The notes below the pieces were generated by a model that saw nothing but the letters and a program-made list of their open reading frames with translations, was not told the origin of the DNA and ran no database searches. From Scytalidium lignicola (taxonomy: Eukaryota; Ascomycota; Leotiomycetes): DNA of 30,567 nt. The position numbers and the translations under genes are program-made. Location of the stretch: NCBI GenBank assembly GCA_002812745.2, contig NCSJ02000449.1, forward strand, positions 1-30,567, read 5' to 3'. Within the stretch, counting starts at the first letter, position 1. Each line of letters starts with the position of its first letter. This document shows, one piece after another, positions 17,480-26,614 of this stretch.

Positions 17480-19966
17480 GAATAAAGATTGACGTTTTTG
17501 GTATTGTTGACTAAAATGTTGTTGGCAATTTCCAGATCTTCAATGTTCTCTTGAAGCTTTTCAAATAATGCTGTTTACCTTGTAACAAAGTTCCTTAACC
17601 TTAGTCCATTTAGGCTTTTGTTATTTATGAATGCATATGCATTTTATACTTATTCTGCTATTTTATTTCTAAGGTGTTCTCTTATCTTAGTAATAGAAAC
17701 ATCACTTATTATGAGAATTCTTTCCTCAGAATTCAAAGGGTATACTGTTACTTCTTGGTTAAACTGTTTATTGATTCTTTGTAATAGTTTGTTTTCTTTT
17801 GGTAATACAACAAGTAGTTCTAAAGGTAATGATTCTTCTTTTAGTTTGTTAATTATAAGTAATACTTTTATGTCTTAGTTGACTAGTTCAATCATAACTT
17901 TAACTAGCTTCTTCTATTCTTGCTGAGCATGGTATTGTTCAGTTTTAGGCAGTTGTTCTATTGATTTTCCTAATCCTTAGATTTCTCTATACTGAGTTTT
18001 AGCTTCTAATCAGTCTTGTTAGTAGGTTATCATTGGAAGTCCTTCATGTTGTATGTTATATCTTCTTTATATGACATAGCTTAATCCTTCTTCAATTATT
18101 ATTCAGGCTTTTTTAGGCATCTAGTTGAAGTTGTCCTGAATCTGAGTTCTTTCCATTGGTAAGAGGATTTTGTATGATCCTTTCTTTATAACAATGCTTT
18201 GTAGGTTAATCTTATAGACTAAAGTAAGATCCTTAAGATTGAGTTCTTGTTCTTTAACAGTTGCTTCTTCTTATTATATGGTTTTATAGAGTTGGCTTCT
18301 GTTCAGGATTTCCTATCCTCTTAGTCCTCTTATGCTAATTATAAGATAATATTTCAAGATTAATAATTCTCTGGAAATAGGATATTGCTTTGTTGGAATA
18401 GCCTTAAATTCTGCTAGTATGATTATTTAGATTCTACTGATTCCTGGCATAGATTTCTATTTATTTAGGCTAATAACTTCCTCTTGATTTCAAGAGTGTC
18501 CTTTATACTAAGTTTTTCTTATTAGTACAGAACTTGTTTTTNAGGATTCTTGTCATTGTTATTTTGTTTATGTTAGTTTTAACAATAATCTTTGGTATGG
18601 TTATCAAATTCAGTTGTTCTTCTTCTTCCTTTGAGGAGTTTCCTTCTTTGTCTGAGCTTTTCTCTTCTGAAGACTCTGATAAGATATTTATAATCCTTAG
18701 GATTCTCATAACTTTAACTTTAATTGTTATACTTAACTTATTGTCCTTCTTATAGGTATTTGCTATATGACTAAGGAGTTTACATTTGAAACATAACTTG
18801 TTCTTTTTTNCTTTTATCAAGTTCTTCAGAGGAAATTCCAAAGGAGTTNCTTCTTTTTGCTCTTTCTTTTATAATACTTCTTTTCCTTTCCTTTGAAGGT
18901 CTTTCCTTTCCTCATGGCATCTAACTTTATAAGGTTATTATAATCCTTCTTATTATTACTTTTCCTTCTGTTGAAGTAAGATTTACCCTTCTTATCTAAG
19001 ATCATCTTATATTGTTTGTTCTTGATCTTGATAGCCAAGTCAATAAGGGCATTGAGTTTATTAATTATAAGTTGTTGGTATAATTCTTCTTTTATAGAGT
19101 TTTTCAGTCTAATCCTAAATTGGTGCATATGTACTTCCTCTCCTCAATTGACTGATATTACATGTTGGTGATAGAGCATTGTGTACTCACTAAGGGTTTT
19201 AGTTTGTCTAAGGTGAGTTAGTTGTCTCTTAACATTCCTTTTTTTTATCAATATCCTTATATAAGCGTTTGAGTTCTCTTGTGTAGTTTTCCTAACTCTT
19301 AAAGATGTTTCTTACTCCTTAGTTCGTTGTTTTTCTGTTTGTAATGAACTATTTGTCTTTAAAGGGTTGAAACCAAGTTTCAGCTACTCCTCTCAAGTAT
19401 ATAGATGCTCATAGAATCTTATGCATATCTTCAAGCAGTAGGTGATCATTCAATACTAAATAAGTTTTTATTTGTGCAAGGTATGCCTTAAGCTTCTTTT
19501 TGTCCTTGTAAAACAAGTTTGGCTTAGTGATTTTGACTTCCTTAAGTATTGTTATTAGGACTTGTTCAGTGTTGTCCTCTGGCTTGGAGTCTAGATCAGG
19601 GTCTAGGCTTAGAGCTCTTAGTACTTGAACTGGTTCTAGGTCAAGTTTAGGTAATAGAGGTGTTGGCTTCTTCCTTGAAGCTCTTGACGATTCTCCAACA
19701 GTTGATTCTTTTGTTGACTTAGTAGATTGCTTTGGTAGTATAACAACTTTTTTTTAATACTCCTTACTGGATGTTAATTTCTTTGATAATCTGATTCTCA
19801 CCTTGATCTTCTTCAGAATTATCTTCTAAACTCTCCTTAGATACTTCTTCTGATTCCTCTTCAGATTCTTCTTCAGAGCCTTCTTTAGAACCTTCTTCAG
19901 GTTGTTGTTCGTTGTTATTATTTACTGGTGTGCTTGTTTCCAAATCTTGATTTATCAAGATAAGTG
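17480..19966 (-). pseudogene. gag remnant with acidic N-terminus and CCHC zinc knuckle
   Basis: The minus-strand frame begins about 19958 (INQDLETSTPVNN) beside the primer site and runs into a Glu/Ser-rich acidic region (19764-19900). Retrotransposon-gag text follows in broken frames, notably LNALIDLAIKIKNKQYKMIL (about 19060-19000) and a Lys-rich stretch. A zinc knuckle CFKCKLLSHIANTY (18752-18793) fits CX2CX4HX4C with the last Cys altered to Tyr. The region between about 18500 and 17480 has no clear domain and probably holds the gag-protease linker. The protein would form virus-like particles; this copy cannot. Confidence 0.72.
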
Positions 19967-19976
19967 GTGTTCAAAA
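19964..19976 (-). other. Leader/primer-binding region next to the expected 5' LTR
   Basis: On the minus strand the internal region opens TTTTGAACACCAC directly after TAACA. It does not begin with TGG, the usual tRNA-primer match. Eight bases (TTGAACAC, complement of 19967-19974) are the exact complement of GTGTTCAA inside the LTR (complement of 13261-13268), suggesting self-priming. Confidence 0.55.
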
Positions 19977-20451
19977 TGTTATAAAATTATAAGTAAAAAG
20001 AAGATATAATCTTAATATTTTAACCTTTATATATATATTTCTTCTTAGATATAATTATTATAAAAATATAATATATTATAATCACCTTAAGTATTATAAG
20101 ATAAACAATATTATAATAAGGAAAACTAGTATGTTCATATAAGTAATACATATACTTAATTGTATATAGTATATATATAATGTAATTCTTATAATTATAA
20201 TAATAATTAACCTTCTCCTTCTTATTCTACTATATTATACCTTTTAATTAGTCAATTATATTATATTTTATAGTTATATATCTTTTTTAATGTTATTATT
20301 TATTACTCTATTAAACCTCTTCTATATTAATAACTAATATAAAAAAAATGTTAATTAGTTAAAGTAATATATACAAAATTGTAATTGTATTATTAAAAGT
20401 ATAATATAATAGTAGAATAAAAANGGAAAATCATTAATATAAGAAGTTCAA
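19977..20451. other. 475-bp orphan A+T-rich segment where the 5' LTR is expected
   Basis: The segment starts TGTTATAAAA, as LTR A does, but diverges after about 11 bases and shows no LTR landmarks and no open frame. It ends TAAGAAGTTCAA, a shortened look-alike of the leader TAAGTGGTGTTCAAAA, just before the true LTR A copy at 20452. It may be an insertion into the leader/LTR junction, or an alternative, fully decayed LTR. Confidence 0.4.
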
Positions 20452-20794
20452 TGTTATAAAACTACGTTATCCAGGTCATTGGATAGCCAGGGTAAGGTAG
20501 ATGTTCAAAGATAATGGAAACAGGAAACACTTGAGCAAGCAATTAAATCAAAGGTAGGATCTAGTAATATATTTAAGTTGAACATGAGGAGTTTACTCTT
20601 ATATTCTTATAATGTACTTATATAGATAATGAAATACAATTAAACCCCTTAGAGTTCTTAGAGTCCTCTAGAGTCCTCCAAGGATCTCAAGACTTCATCA
20701 TATAACCTTTGATTGTTAGGTTTTCTATATATACCTTTTTGTGTACTAAGCCTTAAGCTTATACTAATCAGCTTGTTAGGTAAAACTTATAACA
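20452..20794 (-). repeat. LTR, subfamily A, copy 2
   Basis: It runs from TGTTATAAAACTACGTTATC to CTTATAACA, 343 bases, collinear with 13134-13491 but more RIP-altered: the GTCACGTGA site has become TCATATAAC, and GGTTGAACAC has become AGTTGAACAT. To the right it is followed by a polypurine tract (20795-20808 on the minus strand), so it serves as 3' LTR for the element on its right. It may also be the 5' LTR of the element on its left. Confidence 0.82.
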
Positions 20795-20885
20795 TTATCC
20801 TCTTTCTGCATTAATGTTATCCTGACACTTAACCTGTTATCATAAATTATCTTGTTTTCTTGTTAATCTTTTCTTTTCTTCTAAC

Positions 20886-21350
20886 ATGTCTTTAAAGTAT
20901 CCTTGCTCCTTCCTTCCTTCTGATCTTGAAAGAAAGAAAAGAAAGAGAGTTAGTCTTACTTTAATTATTAAGGATATTGGTGATAGTATAAACCTTTGTT
21001 CTTATTGCTCTAAGGAGAATTAAAAGTATATTGTAAACCTTTTGAAATCCTTGTAGTATTCTGAGTACATATGTGTAAAGTACTCTTGTAATATGTCTTT
21101 TAATTCTTAGGATAAGAATGTTCTTTGTTCTTAAGACTAAAAGTCCTTAGAAAAATCTATGAACAGATTATAAGTAAAAGAAGAAGAAGTTATAATTAAA
21201 ATCCTTTGCTTGTGAAAACAATAAGCTTTTCTTTAAAAGTAAAAGAATAAAATAACTTGTTGTAATTTGAAGTACTTAGACAAGCTTAACATTATAAAAG
21301 AGAAAGAGAAGTAAGAGAAATTGTTTGAAGAGTTGTATTTTGTTTTTATA
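20886..21350 (+). pseudogene. Antisense accessory ORF remnant with Zn2Cys6-like spacing, copy 4
   Basis: From ATG 20886 the frame gives a basic stretch (LERKKRKRV), then Cys38, Cys41, Tyr48, Tyr58, Tyr61 and Cys68 (20997-21089): CX2CX6CX9CX2CX6C when Tyr is read as altered Cys. Stops occur at codons 46 and 57. As in the other copies it is opposite to gag-pol, next to the polypurine tract. A Lys/Glu-rich end around 21297-21330 (IIKEKEK) resembles that of the 13581 copy. Confidence 0.5.
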
Positions 21351-21359
21351 AATAAGGTT

Positions 21360-22753
21360 TTTATCTTTGTTGTTAACTTTTTTTTTTTNAACCTTGTAAT
21401 TCCTTTGTTTAGAAATCCATTCTAGGATAAACTTGATAATATTCTTCTAATAATCTTTTATAACTCATAAGATTAAAAGTAAGCTTTTATTCATTCTTAT
21501 TCTTTGGATATCTTATTCATTTAACTAAGTATTATAGTTTTCTATAATGTATTTTATAATTGATAATTTTCTTAACTTCATATTCTTTTTCTAGATTAAC
21601 TTTTTCTAATATTAGTATTTAAGTATTCTTAAGTATTAGTTTGAGAAATAAAATATGGAAAACAGGATATATCTTAATTATTATTAGTAATTTTAATTTA
21701 TATATTAAAAGTTTATAAACTTCTTTGATTTTGTATAATCTTAACTTTATTTAATTTATGTTTATTATTTTAGTCTTGTTGTTTTTAATATTTTTTTTTT
21801 AAGAAGATAAACTTTATCCTCTTTTTTTTAACTATGTTAAGGTCTATAAGATCTTCTTATAATTATGATTTTCTTTACTTAATTGTTATTTCTACTTATA
21901 AAGTAAAATAATTCTTTTCTTGTTTAATTTCTTTTTATATAATTGATTTCTGATTTTAATATATTGATTGATTAAGGTTTTCAAGTCTAAGACTAATACT
22001 TTTTAATATAACTTATTGTATATCTTATCTTTTAATCCTTTCTTATATTATATAATAAGAGCTTTCTTATTCTAATCTATTTATACTGAATATTATCTGA
22101 ATAAAGTAGTATAATTATTGACAATTCTTATTTGTTTAAGATAATAAAGATATTACTTTATATTCTTTTCTTTGTTAATGTCTTTGAACAACTTATTAAG
22201 TTCCTTTATATATTCATTATAATTATTAAAGAGTTTTTAAGTTTCCTTGTTAGTTAGATCTTTTATATGACTAAAGTAATTGTTTAAGAATAGTTAAAAT
22301 TAATTTACTATAATTTTTCTAAGGTATAATATTACTTATAATACTCTTTGTATATTATTTATAAATGCTTACTTATTTAACATTAAATATATTCTTATTT
22401 GTATTAAGTATATTTTAAGCTTATTCTTGTCTTTATAAAAGAAGTCTAGTTTAATTACTCTTACNTTTTTCTTCTAATAATCTTTTAATATTACTTATAA
22501 TAATTACTAGTAGTCCAGGTAATAAAGCTAATAGTCTTGGTGAAGATCTTCTTGAAAGTCCTCTAATCACTGATCTTATTAGTAATTTAACTTATGTTAG
22601 ATTCATAGCTTTATTCTTTAAGTTAACTTCTTCACTTAAGCTTTTACTTATTGAACTTTCTTTAGAACTTTCTTCAGAGTTATCTTCTGAACCAATCATT
22701 GTATCTCTGTCTAATACCTGTTCAAGTTTAACATGACTTACTTCCATGTAACA
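21360..22753 (-). pseudogene. Internally deleted chromovirus: pol C-terminus joined to gag remnant
   Basis: 21385-21838 aligns with 14125-14565 (chromodomain and integrase end; the shared landmark AGATAAACTTTATCCTC ends near 21823). After about 21838 the match moves to gag: 22380-22465 aligns with 19445-19540, and 22500-22740 with the start of gag including the acidic region (SEDN-like Glu/Ser codons). RT, RNase H, protease and most of the integrase are missing. This is therefore a deleted, non-autonomous-looking derivative bounded by LTR A on one side and LTR B on the other. All frames are closed by RIP-like stops. Confidence 0.6.
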
Positions 22754-22763
22754 GTGTTCAAAA
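22754..22763 (-). other. Leader/primer-binding region of the deleted element
   Basis: On the minus strand the sequence after the 5' LTR is TTTTGAACACTGTTAC. TTGAACAC is again complementary to GTGTTCAA in its own LTR (complement of 22888-22895), about 34 bases downstream of the TATA-like box. Confidence 0.55.
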
Positions 22764-23112
22764 TGTTATGAGATGTCCTATAACATAGTTACATGAGGTA
22801 AGTCTAGTTATTCTTGCTAGATTTATGTAGAAGTAAAGCGTCTGTAGTTATAGTAAACAAGTATATATATTAGAGTTGTAACTTAGGTTGAACACAAGGT
22901 TCCTAACCAAAGCTTAAGGAGCATGTTCTTATATAGACAATCATTGTTACTCAATATGCAAGCGCTTTACCTGATCTGACGGGTCTAACACTTAAACCTG
23001 TAGACCTTGTAGACCTGCGTTAGTCACATGACCCAACCCCTTGTTTAGTCCCCGACCCTCTATAGGCTGCCATTCCAACACCTATCAGGCTGTGACGGTA
23101 AGAGCCGTAACA
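22764..23112 (-). repeat. LTR, subfamily B, copy 4 (5' LTR of a minus-strand element)
   Basis: 349 bases, TGTTATGAGATGTCC to GCCGTAACA, and the least RIP-altered LTR B in the window. It contains TTGAACAC (22888-22895), a TATA-like TTATATAG (22929-22936), AGACCTTGTAGACCT words and GTCACATGAC (23023-23032). Inside (left) lies the leader; outside (right) there is no polypurine tract, so this is the outer edge of the nest. Confidence 0.85.
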
Positions 23113-23116
23113 ATTT

Positions 23117-23374
23117 AAGATAAAAGCTATATATGGTTATAAAAGTCTAAAAGCTAAACTTGATTTAATAAGAAGTATTAAAGGTAAAACTAAAGTTTAG
23201 TTTAATCTTAATTCTACTTTTGCAAGTATTGAAAATATTATAAAAGCTTAACAAGAAAAAGAGGTAAAATAAGCTTTGTACAAATCAAACAACCTTGAAT
23301 CAAGTCTTGAATTAGTAGCAAAAACAGAAGAAGAATCAAGAATAAATAGTTTTTTAATTAACTCCCAAATTTAA
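23117..23374 (+). pseudogene. Probable C-terminal part of a pogo/CENP-B-type transposase
   Basis: The plus frame from 23117 to TAA 23372-23374 has three internal stops. It reads SLKAKLDLIRSIKGKTKV, then FNLNSTFASIENIIKAQ, a charged region, and EEESRINSFLINSQI. The basic patch followed by N-S-x-F-A-x-I-E-x-x-x-x-A-Q is the same tail signature as the remnant at 1170-1680 (NSKFADIETVYKAQ). The strand matches the N-terminal transposase fragment at 7945-8428, and the two abut the outer LTRs of the nest (8429 and 23112). The DDE core between them is absent. The join is inferred, not proven. Confidence 0.5.
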
Positions 23375-23549
23375 CTAATTAGGAGTAAGTAGTTGAGTAT
23401 AATTCAATTGTTTTTTATGATCCTATGTGGTGGCGAAGGTGCGCGGGTTCCCGGGAGCCTGACTTATAATCACCCCGCATATTGCTCTCTGACATGTCAA
23501 AGCAGTTGGAGTTACTGCACCACACAGATACGGTTGACCGTAAATTAAA

Positions 23550-23774
23550 TTACCGTAGATCTGGGGTTAAGTTCCCCGCAGCGCAAATATGGAGTAGCCA
23601 CGTACCACCTCGGGAGTAGAGCTGGGGTTGTCCGGCTCTTCGCTGAGTCAGTTCTTTGCCAATGCCGGTGGCTGAGACAATATTGGCAAACACATGACCA
23701 GAGGGGGAGAATATGGCTTCATGGGAGAAGTACGACTCGCCTTTGCCGGCAATGTGGACTGTTGTGCGGGGCAT
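23550..23774 (-). CDS. Unidentified gene 5' part, probably truncated by the repeat block
   Basis: The minus-strand frame from ATG 23774 (MPRTTVHIAGKGESYFSHEA) runs about 74 codons to a stop at 23550. A TATA-like CTATAAAT lies about 25 bases upstream, so this ATG is preferred over the in-frame ATG at 23825. The text IFSPSGHVFANIVSATG faintly resembles the start of RidA/YjgF-type proteins, but I cannot confirm that. Downstream (23550-23410) sequence of normal composition continues to the RIP-altered block, so later exons may have been lost. It is divergent from the cyclase gene, with only 100 bases between the two start codons. Confidence 0.3.
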   Translation of the reverse strand: MPRTTVHIAGKGESYFSHEAIFSPSGHVFANIVSATGIGKELTQRRAGQPQLYSRGGTWLLHICAAGNLTPDLR

Positions 23775-23874
23775 CGTGGAGTGAGCTGTGTTGGATTTAT
23801 AGCACACAATTATGCCATACTCCATCTATAGTAGATATACAGGTAGATTTGGATATTCTTGAAGAGGACACAAG

Positions 23875-25268
23875 ATGGCTGGAGCTCAAGCTTTAACAAC
23901 GAAGCCAAACGGCAAGCCAAGTGATCCTGATTTCCGATACGATGCTAATGCGAAGGAGTTTCCCGCTCGCAAGGATCTTCCCCAGGTCGAAGGAACACCA
24001 CCAGGAGCGTAAGCAGGATAAATGCCACCTTGATGGGTTACTAAATGGCTAACATGCTTCTTTTATTAGTGCTTGGTTCTGGGGCCCAGACGATTATGCA
24101 TGTTCCTTCCCTCATCCCTGTGACCGCCTCAGCTAACCAAGTGCAAAAGATTGGCAGACTGAACTTGTTAACCCCAGAACGGGTTCTCAATGCTTCGAAA
24201 TCCATTACATCTGGCACTATTATACCATTGAAGTGAGTAGTGGTCCATATAAGCAGCACTCATTATTACCTGACTTGCAACTAACACGGGACTCAAGCCT
24301 ACCATTGGATGTGCCACTTGTGCCAGCCTTCACCCGAGAGCCGTTCGAACACGAGATCAAAATCCTACACCCTGGAGTTGCCTACGACGACAAATACAAA
24401 CTCAATACCCAATCTGGGACGCAACTAGATGGTTTTAGACACTTCGCTCACATCCCTTCAAACACATTTTACAACAATACCAAAGGTGAAGACATTGTGG
24501 GACCGAATGCAAACGAGAAATGCTCAATTCACTTCTGGGCCGAACATGGAATAGCTGGCCGCGGAGTCTTCTTGGACTTTTGGGAGTACACAAAGAGCCA
24601 AGGGAAGCACTATGATCCTTGGGAACACTATGCCTTCTCATACGATGATCTAGCTGCTTGTGGAAAAGCCCAAGGCATCGATATCAGACCGAAGTCCCAA
24701 GGAGGAGATATTTTACCTGGCGATATCCTTCTCGTTCGAGGTGGTTGGACTGAGGTGTATAATTCTAGAACCCCAGAACAGCGAAAGACTGCAGCCTTGA
24801 GAGAGCATCTACTAGGTCTTGAAGATAAGCAGCAATATGCTGGTGTTGGACAGGAAGAGAAAATTGTGGATTGGCTTCATGATAGTTATTTCTCATGTGT
24901 TGGTGGAGATATGCCTTCATTTGAGGCTTGGCCTTCACATAAACGTAAGTTTACTCCCTGAATCAGATATATATGTAATAAAGCGCAATAATGGCTGACT
25001 CTAGGTATCGAAATAGAATATCATCTCCATGAGTACCTCTTAGCGTGTTGGGGTGTCCCAATTGGAGAGATGTGGGACTTGGAGAAGCTTTCGAAGGCTT
25101 GTAAGCAGGAGGGGAAGTACATCTTCTTCCTCACAAGTGCGCCAGCCAATGTGCATCGTATGTAGACCTTTTTTAAATCCTCGGTTATAAGGTATGGAAC
25201 GCTCAGATTGAAGCTAATATTTTGTAGGTGGAGTCAGCAGTCACTTGAATGGAACCGCGATACTTTAA
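23875..25268 (+). CDS. Cyclase family protein (kynurenine formamidase-like), six exons
   Basis: Exons: 23875-24008, 24070-24101, 24142-24232, 24298-24944, 25005-25157 and 25228-25268, giving about 365 residues. All phases agree and four introns (60-70 bases) have consensus ends. The 40-base second intron (GTTCCT...CTAACCAAG) is the weakest point; an acceptor at 24132 is possible. The protein reads AWFWGPDD, IGRLNLLTPERV and PLNLPLDVPLVPAF, then the metal-site region SGTQLDGFRHFAH (about 125-137), KCSIHFWAEHGIAGRGVFLD and GDILLVRGGWTEVY. It ends GVSSHLNGTAIL. This matches fungal members of the cyclase/KFase fold (PF04199). In these the bacterial H-x-G-T-H-x-D metal motif appears as S-G-T-Q-x-D, so the reaction cannot be inferred. 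No signal peptide is seen, so it is probably cytosolic. It is intact despite lying 760 bases from RIP-altered sequence. Confidence 0.85.
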
Positions 25269-25717
25269 GTGTGTATATCGAACTGTGACGGAGGTTTGAG
25301 CACATGAGTACATAGCTTTCCATACATTCTAAGTTAAAATAATAAAACTATTTTGTTCAAAGAGTAGAATCGTGAAATGTTCTTTCTAAATTTTTTTTAA
25401 TTTGGAGGTGAAGTCCTTAAATATTTAAGTATTGGATTTCCAAAGTTCAGCAATTACTCCATTTATAGAACTTTGAATACTAATATATTTGATAAATTTT
25501 AACATGAATTTTTAATTTCAATATTAAAGCAAATATTATTAAATTTACTTGATTTTCTTATTTCATTACCAAAAGGATTTATTATAAATGTAAATAGTGG
25601 TCGAACGAATACCACTGTAGTCTTAAGGAGACTATATATGTCTTGCTCCTTTCTACATCTAAGTGTAAATATATGGGGTTTAGTTATAGTTAGTGTTATT
25701 ATGATAAGTACAAATCC
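25269..25717. other. A+T-rich intergenic stretch
   Basis: Moderately A+T-rich sequence follows the cyclase stop, with no supported gene. AATAAAA at about 25340 may serve as the cyclase polyadenylation signal. The short plus frame at 25638-25835 overlaps the minus frame at 25718-25966 and shows no domain. Confidence 0.35.
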
Positions 25718-26010
25718 TTACTCGAACCCGTCTTCTAGTGGGTCTCGATCTGATCTACTATCTGGAATCGAAAATGTATCTCTAATGCAGCAATCTCCGC
25801 ATAGAGGATTAGTGTACGTTGAGCTTAGATCATGATATTTCGAGATTTCTTTCGCCAACACCGAAGTTAAGATACAGTCATCAGCATTTTCTTTTAACAT
25901 TTCCAGGATAATCTCAGATATAGGTGTATCTGAAGGACTGCTAGGTTCAATTTCCATTATTTGCATTATCCACTCCTCAAATAAAGAAACATTTTCGAAG
26001 AAACAGATGT
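25718..26010 (-). CDS. Hypothetical small protein or terminal exon, unrecognised
   Basis: The minus frame is open from about 26015 to TAA at 25718. It encodes NDNICFFENVSLFEEW and MQIMEIEPSSPSDTP, a helical middle (ISEIILEMLKENADDCILTS, VLAKEISKYHDL) and an acidic end (SRSDRDPLEDGFE). The first in-frame ATG is at 25975 or 25966. The composition is protein-like, and it may be the last exon of a gene whose upstream part is lost or spliced in a way I cannot see. No family is recognised. Confidence 0.3.
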
Positions 26011-26019
26011 TATCATTTT

Positions 26020-26614
26020 AAGATCGAAAGAACGTTGATCTTCAACAGTTTTCAACTTGCTCTTTGCTTTTTAAGTTACCACACGCAGTGACCTGAACCC
26101 AACTGCTGTAGCTCGTTTTGCTGCCGAACATGCCGGTAGGAAACTCGCGGATTCGGGCGATTTGATCCCTCTTCGGTGTATTGAAATAGTGATAGACAGA
26201 CAGACGACCAGGGGTCGTGGCCGCGCCGCGGGCCTGGGAACTCATCATTACACCGAACGAAGCAACTCATCCACCTCACCCCCTCTCCACACTCCACACT
26301 TTTACGCCTGCTGCTATCTGGTCAATCCCCGTGGGGGAAGGTAAACCATTTTTAGCTTAGCCCCTGAGCAGCTCTGTAACTCCAAGAGCCAGCCGTTATA
26401 TCTCCCCGCTCCAATTTGGACCCGAGACACGAAAGATGTGGTGCTTGGATGGGACCTTTCTTGTCGAGTTGCATTCAGCCGTCCCCAGTACGTGTCTTAG
26501 CATGTCCCATGGTAGAGTTTCCCTTTAAACTATAAGTCACAAATCTCGCTCTTGATCGTGTCTTGTAGCACTGCTGCTACAAGTATCACATAGACCTCTC
26601 GTCCGAGACCACGC
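26020..26614. other. Intergenic stretch upstream of the GH106-type gene
   Basis: Normal composition. Open frames on both strands around 26042-26345 overlap one another and show no domain. The stretch should hold the promoter of the downstream enzyme gene, but no convincing TATA box or binding site stands out. Confidence 0.3.

Noticed and set aside
16474..18755. Plus-strand hydrophobic frames at 16474-16803, 17618-17878 and 18534-18755
   Set aside because: They are complements of RIP-altered, Lys/Asn-rich gag-pol sequence; A+T-rich antisense naturally reads as Ile/Leu/Phe-rich and looks membrane-like.
8429..23112. Target-site duplication around the retrotransposon nest
   Set aside because: The five bases outside each edge (GATAC and ATTTA) do not match, so the nest cannot be shown to be one insertion.
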